Shown in pieces: positions 6,268 through 8,533 of a DNA stretch of 8,533 bases. The stretch comes from an uncultured Bacillota bacterium (lineage in GTDB: Bacteria > Bacillota > Clostridia > Peptostreptococcales > Anaerovoracaceae). The number at the start of each line of letters is the position of its first letter. Position 1 is the stretch's first letter. The translations under genes were made by a program, and so were the position numbers. The notes under the pieces were generated by a model that was not told where the DNA came from, made no database searches, and worked only from the letters and a program-made list of their open reading frames with translations. The stretch is taken from the NCBI GenBank assembly GCA_902465215.1, contig CABQMM010000037.1, forward strand, positions 1-8,533, given 5' to 3'.

Positions 6268-7638
6268 ATGGAAAAGAAGAATTACAAAATTTTGGTTGTT
6301 GATGACGAAATTGAATATCAGAGAGTCTTTTCATATTTGCTCAAGCGAAACGGTTATGATGTGGTCACGGCTTCGGGCGCGCGTGATGCTCTCAATCTCC
6401 TCGAAAGCAACGAAATCAATCTGATTATGACGGATTTGAAAATGCCCGATATGGACGGGCTTGAGCTTGTAAAAGCGGTGAAGTCCGAGTACGAGGACAT
6501 TGACATTATGATAATCACCGCCTTCGGCTCCATCGAAAGCGCAGTCGAGGCGATGAAATACGGGGCTTGCGGCTACTCCATCAAAAACAGTGAGCCGGAG
6601 GCTCTTTTGGCGGATGTGGACAGGCTCGCGAAAATAAAAATGCTTGAAAAAGAGAACAAAATCCTGACCGAGCAAAACAGCCCGGACTGCGACATTTTCT
6701 TAAAGAGCAAAAGTCCTGCTTATCGGGATCTTCTCGAAACCTGCCGCCAGATTGCGGACTCCGACATCAACGTTCTGCTTCTGGGCGAATCCGGCGTCGG
6801 CAAAGAAGTTGCCGCAAAGTATATCCATGATCTGAGTTCCCGAAAGGCTCGGCATTTTATCCCGGTAAACTGTCAGGTTTTCGGTGAAGGTACTTTGGAA
6901 TCCGAGCTTTTCGGGCACGAAAAAGGTGCTTTTACAGGCGCAAACGAAAAGCGGATTGGCAGGTTTGAAGCTGCCGACCACGGCACGCTTTTCCTCGATG
7001 AAATCGGAGACATTCCGCTGAGCTTGCAGGGAAAACTTCTTCGTGTCCTTGAAAACCGAACGATTGAAAGGGTCGGCAGCAACAAGCCGATTGCTCTTGA
7101 CATTCGACTGATTTCCGCGACCAACAAAGACCTTGAGGAGGAAATCACGCGCGGACTGTTCCGCGAAGACCTTTTATACCGCATCAACACCATGACGGTC
7201 ACCGTTCCGCCTCTTCGCAGGCGTAAGGAAGACCTGCCGGATATGATTGATTTTTTCATCCGCAAAATCGAAAAAGAGCAGAAAAAGAAAATTCTCGATA
7301 TTGAGCCTCTGACTTTGGATTTCTTGTATCAATATGATTATCCCGGAAATATCCGTGAGCTGAAAAACCTGCTTGAACGCATGGTTGCCTTGAGCGACGA
7401 CGGCATCCTTCGCAGCCGCGGCTTTGCAAAAAGCCCGTCCGTGCCGGCGGACGCCGGCACGGCGCAGGGGCAGCGCGAAGTGCTGCCCCTGCGTACCGCC
7501 AGAGGCATTTTCGAGAAGGAACACATCGAAAATGCACTGGCGGTAACGGGCGGCAATGTTGCCGCCGCCGCGAAACTTCTGGATATCACGAAACGGCAGC
7601 TTTGGAATAAGATTGCAGAGTATAAGATTCAGCGCTGA
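6268..7638 (+). CDS. NtrC-family sigma-54-dependent response regulator
   Basis: A 456-aa bacterial enhancer-binding protein. Receiver domain 6-120 has the acidic pair D12/D13, phospho-acceptor Asp56 (MTDLKMPDMDG), switch Thr84 and Lys106; Lys106 is followed by Asn, where most receivers have Pro. The AAA+ domain (about 145-380) has Walker A GESGVGKE (173-180), the sigma-54-contacting loop GAFTGA (220-225), Walker B LFLDEIGD (241-248), sensor SATNKDL, and arginines in LFREDLLYRIN. A Fis-type helix-turn-helix ends the protein (about 427-452). It should form a ring after phosphorylation by the upstream kinase and open a sigma-54 promoter; the matching promoter and enhancers stand directly downstream. 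ATG 6268 is chosen because GAGGAG lies 7 nt before it; an in-frame ATG at 6244 lies inside the kinase gene. The linker at 391-409 is encoded by two GC-rich palindromes. Confidence 0.95.
   Translation: MEKKNYKILVVDDEIEYQRVFSYLLKRNGYDVVTASGARDALNLLESNEINLIMTDLKMPDMDGLELVKAVKSEYEDIDIMIITAFGSIESAVEAMKYGACGYSIKNSEPEALLADVDRLAKIKMLEKENKILTEQNSPDCDIFLKSKSPAYRDLLETCRQIADSDINVLLLGESGVGKEVAAKYIHDLSSRKARHFIPVNCQVFGEGTLESELFGHEKGAFTGANEKRIGRFEAADHGTLFLDEIGDIPLSLQGKLLRVLENRTIERVGSNKPIALDIRLISATNKDLEEEITRGLFREDLLYRINTMTVTVPPLRRRKEDLPDMIDFFIRKIEKEQKKKILDIEPLTLDFLYQYDYPGNIRELKNLLERMVALSDDGILRSRGFAKSPSVPADAGTAQGQREVLPLRTARGIFEKEHIENALAVTGGNVAAAAKLLDITKRQLWNKIAEYKIQR
7439..7493. repeat. Two adjacent GC-rich perfect palindromes inside the activator gene
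   Basis: Palindrome 1 pairs 7439-7449 with 7452-7462 (11 bp, 2 nt between). Palindrome 2 starts at the next base and pairs 7463-7474 with 7482-7493 (12 bp, 7-nt loop). Both are perfect and much richer in GC than the flanking coding sequence. They encode residues 391-409, the linker between AAA+ and helix-turn-helix domains, without breaking the frame. They could be an inserted palindromic repeat element or RNA hairpins that affect translation or mRNA decay. Confidence 0.75.
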
Positions 7639-7644
7639 TAGTTT

Positions 7645-7660
7645 GTGAAGTTTTTTTCAT
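7645..7660 (+). promoter_or_regulatory. Enhancer (UAS) copy 1 for the sigma-54 activator
   Basis: GTGAAGTTTTTTTCAT, a dyad with core TGAA-N6-TTCA. It begins 7 nt after the activator stop codon and is centred about 165 bp upstream of the predicted sigma-54 start point. NtrC-type proteins bind such dyads as dimers. Confidence 0.7.
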
Positions 7661-7668
7661 TTTCGATA

Positions 7669-7684
7669 GTGAAGTTTTTTTCAC
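7669..7684 (+). promoter_or_regulatory. Enhancer (UAS) copy 2 for the sigma-54 activator
   Basis: GTGAAGTTTTTTTCAC, the fully symmetric-armed copy (GTGAA-N6-TTCAC). It lies 24 bp from copy 1, start to start, and is centred near -141 relative to the predicted start point. Confidence 0.72.
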
Positions 7685-7690
7685 TGACCT

Positions 7691-7706
7691 ATGAAAAAAA
7701 CTTCAC
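7691..7706 (-). promoter_or_regulatory. Enhancer (UAS) copy 3 for the sigma-54 activator, inverted
   Basis: ATGAAAAAAACTTCAC, the exact reverse complement of copy 1, centred near -119. With copy 2 it can also fold into a 15-bp stem with an 8-nt loop (7669-7683 with 7692-7706). No T tract follows, so I favour a protein-binding role over a terminator. Confidence 0.7.
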
Positions 7707-7745
7707 CCGGCGCCCTGCCTAGTGTTCTCATCATTATCGCACCCT

Positions 7746-7757
7746 TTGAAATTTCAA
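7746..7757. promoter_or_regulatory. 12-bp perfect palindrome between enhancers and promoter
   Basis: TTGAAATTTCAA is a perfect palindrome in the AT-rich stretch (7740-7785) between the enhancers and the -24/-12 promoter. It resembles the enhancer arms (TGAA/TTCA) but has 2 rather than 6 nt between them. It could bind another regulator or be a bending site; no function is shown. Confidence 0.3.
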
Positions 7758-7791
7758 CAAGAATTCAACATAGAATCATCACAATAGTCGG

Positions 7792-7807
7792 TGGCACGCT
7801 TTTTGCT
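7792..7807 (+). promoter_or_regulatory. Sigma-54 (-24/-12) promoter of the NhaC-family gene
   Basis: TGGCACG (7792-7798), 4 nt, TTGCT (7803-7807). The invariant GG (7793-7794) and GC (7805-7806) are 12 bp apart as required, and the match to TGGCACG-N4-TTGCW is complete. Transcription should start near 7818, leaving a leader of about 29 nt before the TTG start at 7847. The intact GAFTGA activator and the three dyads upstream support it strongly. Confidence 0.9.
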
Positions 7808-7846
7808 TTATAAATGAGCAGTCACTGACTAGGGAAGGAGATTACC

Positions 7847-8533
7847 TTGCATTCAAAAGTAAAGCGGAAGCCCCCGTTGTGGCTTTCCCTTGTTCCCTTT
7901 GTAAGCTTAATATTGATTATGCTCCCAAGCGTAATTATCTTGGGTGCCGACCCTCAGATTCCGCTGATTATCTGCATCGGAATTACTGCTTTCATCGGAA
8001 TTTTCGTTCTCGGCTATTCGTGGAGCGACATTGAAAATGCAATGATTGAAAGCAATGCGGCGGCAATGCAGGCGAATTTTATCATCATGCTTGTAGGCTG
8101 TCTCATGGGGGTTTGGATGTCGGGAGGCGTTGTTCCCGGACTTATTTACTACGGTTTGAAATTATTCACGCCCGGCATCTTTTTGGCGGCTTTGCCGATT
8201 CTATGCGCAATTATTTCAATTTCAACAGGCTCAGCGTGGACTACCGCCGGTACAATCGGCGTGTCGGCGATGGGTGTTGCAGCAGGACTTGGAATACCTT
8301 TTCCGATTGCCGCGGGTGCAATCATTACAGGCGCACAGTTCGGCGATAAACTATCACCGCTTTCGGACAGCACGAATCTGGCTGCCGGAATTACAGGCAC
8401 AAATCTTTTTACGCATGTGAGACACATGTTGTGGAGCACAATCCCGAGTTTTGTTCTCGCAGTCGGCTGTTTTGCCGTTATCGGCGCAGGCTACAGCGGC
8501 AGCAATGTTGATGACAGCCAAATTCAGATGATC
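7847..8533 (+). CDS. NhaC-family Na+/H+ antiporter-like transporter (5' part, runs off the right edge)
   Basis: An open frame of 229 codons reaches the window edge without a stop; the family is usually about 450-500 aa, so roughly half is present. The protein is very hydrophobic: membrane segments begin after a basic start (HSKVKRKPP), and residues 166-178 read GDKLSPLSDSTNL, the hallmark of NhaC proteins, preceded by a STGSAWTTAGTIG segment also typical of the family. NhaC members exchange Na+ for H+, and some, such as Bacillus MleN, couple this to organic acids. The start is TTG 7847, with AAGGAG 6 nt upstream; the next in-frame ATG would cut into the first membrane segment. It lies directly behind the sigma-54 promoter. 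Control by the kinase/activator pair makes an organic-solute role more likely than plain Na+ homeostasis (inference). Confidence 0.88.
   Translation, partial: MHSKVKRKPPLWLSLVPFVSLILIMLPSVIILGADPQIPLIICIGITAFIGIFVLGYSWSDIENAMIESNAAAMQANFIIMLVGCLMGVWMSGGVVPGLIYYGLKLFTPGIFLAALPILCAIISISTGSAWTTAGTIGVSAMGVAAGLGIPFPIAAGAIITGAQFGDKLSPLSDSTNLAAGITGTNLFTHVRHMLWSTIPSFVLAVGCFAVIGAGYSGSNVDDSQIQMI

Noticed and set aside
7669..7706. Rho-independent terminator formed by enhancer copies 2 and 3
   Set aside because: The 15-bp stem is A/T-rich and followed by CCGGCGCC rather than a T tract; a third copy exists outside the hairpin, which fits repeated protein sites better.
7645..7706. CRISPR array
   Set aside because: Only three 16-bp units, one inverted, with 6-8 nt between them; there are no spacers of CRISPR length and no cas genes.

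Overview
The window reads as chromosomal DNA of a strictly anaerobic, low-to-mid GC Firmicute of the Clostridia type. Evidence: strong AGGAGG-like ribosome sites, a TTG start, tight operon packing, several Fe-S/flavin redox proteins, a clostridial-style MutY and an AbrB-type regulator. I cannot assign a genus. It holds eight genes, five on the minus strand (35-4085) and three on the plus strand (4275 to the right edge, the last one cut off), separated by a divergent promoter region at about 4086-4274.

Minus-strand operon, read right to left: a 77-aa AbrB/MazE-type DNA-binding protein, an MGT-type glycosyltransferase (8-bp overlap), an Isf-like iron-sulfur flavoprotein (16-nt gap), the adenine glycosylase MutY (short overlap), and a membrane protein with NapH-like CxxxC motifs and a 2x[4Fe-4S] ferredoxin domain (21-nt gap). 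No gap holds an obvious terminator, so it looks like one transcript from a sigma-A type promoter at 4153-4181 that overlaps a dyad. A hairpin at 22-49 closes the left end.

Plus-strand block: a membrane histidine kinase with an extracytoplasmic solute-binding (Venus-flytrap) sensor and a PAS domain, followed after one nucleotide by an NtrC-type sigma-54 activator with an intact GAFTGA loop. A 208-nt regulatory region then carries three copies of a 16-bp dyad (GTGAAGTTTTTTTCAC type) and a textbook -24/-12 sigma-54 promoter (TGGCACG-N4-TTGCT). Behind it begins an NhaC-family Na+/H+ antiporter-like transporter with a TTG start, running off the right edge.

The most interesting content is this self-contained circuit: extracellular ligand -> kinase -> sigma-54 activator -> three enhancer sites -> NhaC-family transporter. 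The layout suggests the transporter handles the ligand sensed by the kinase, or a related solute. A second oddity is a pair of back-to-back GC-rich perfect palindromes (7439-7493) inside the coding sequence of the activator, exactly in the linker between the AAA+ and HTH domains.
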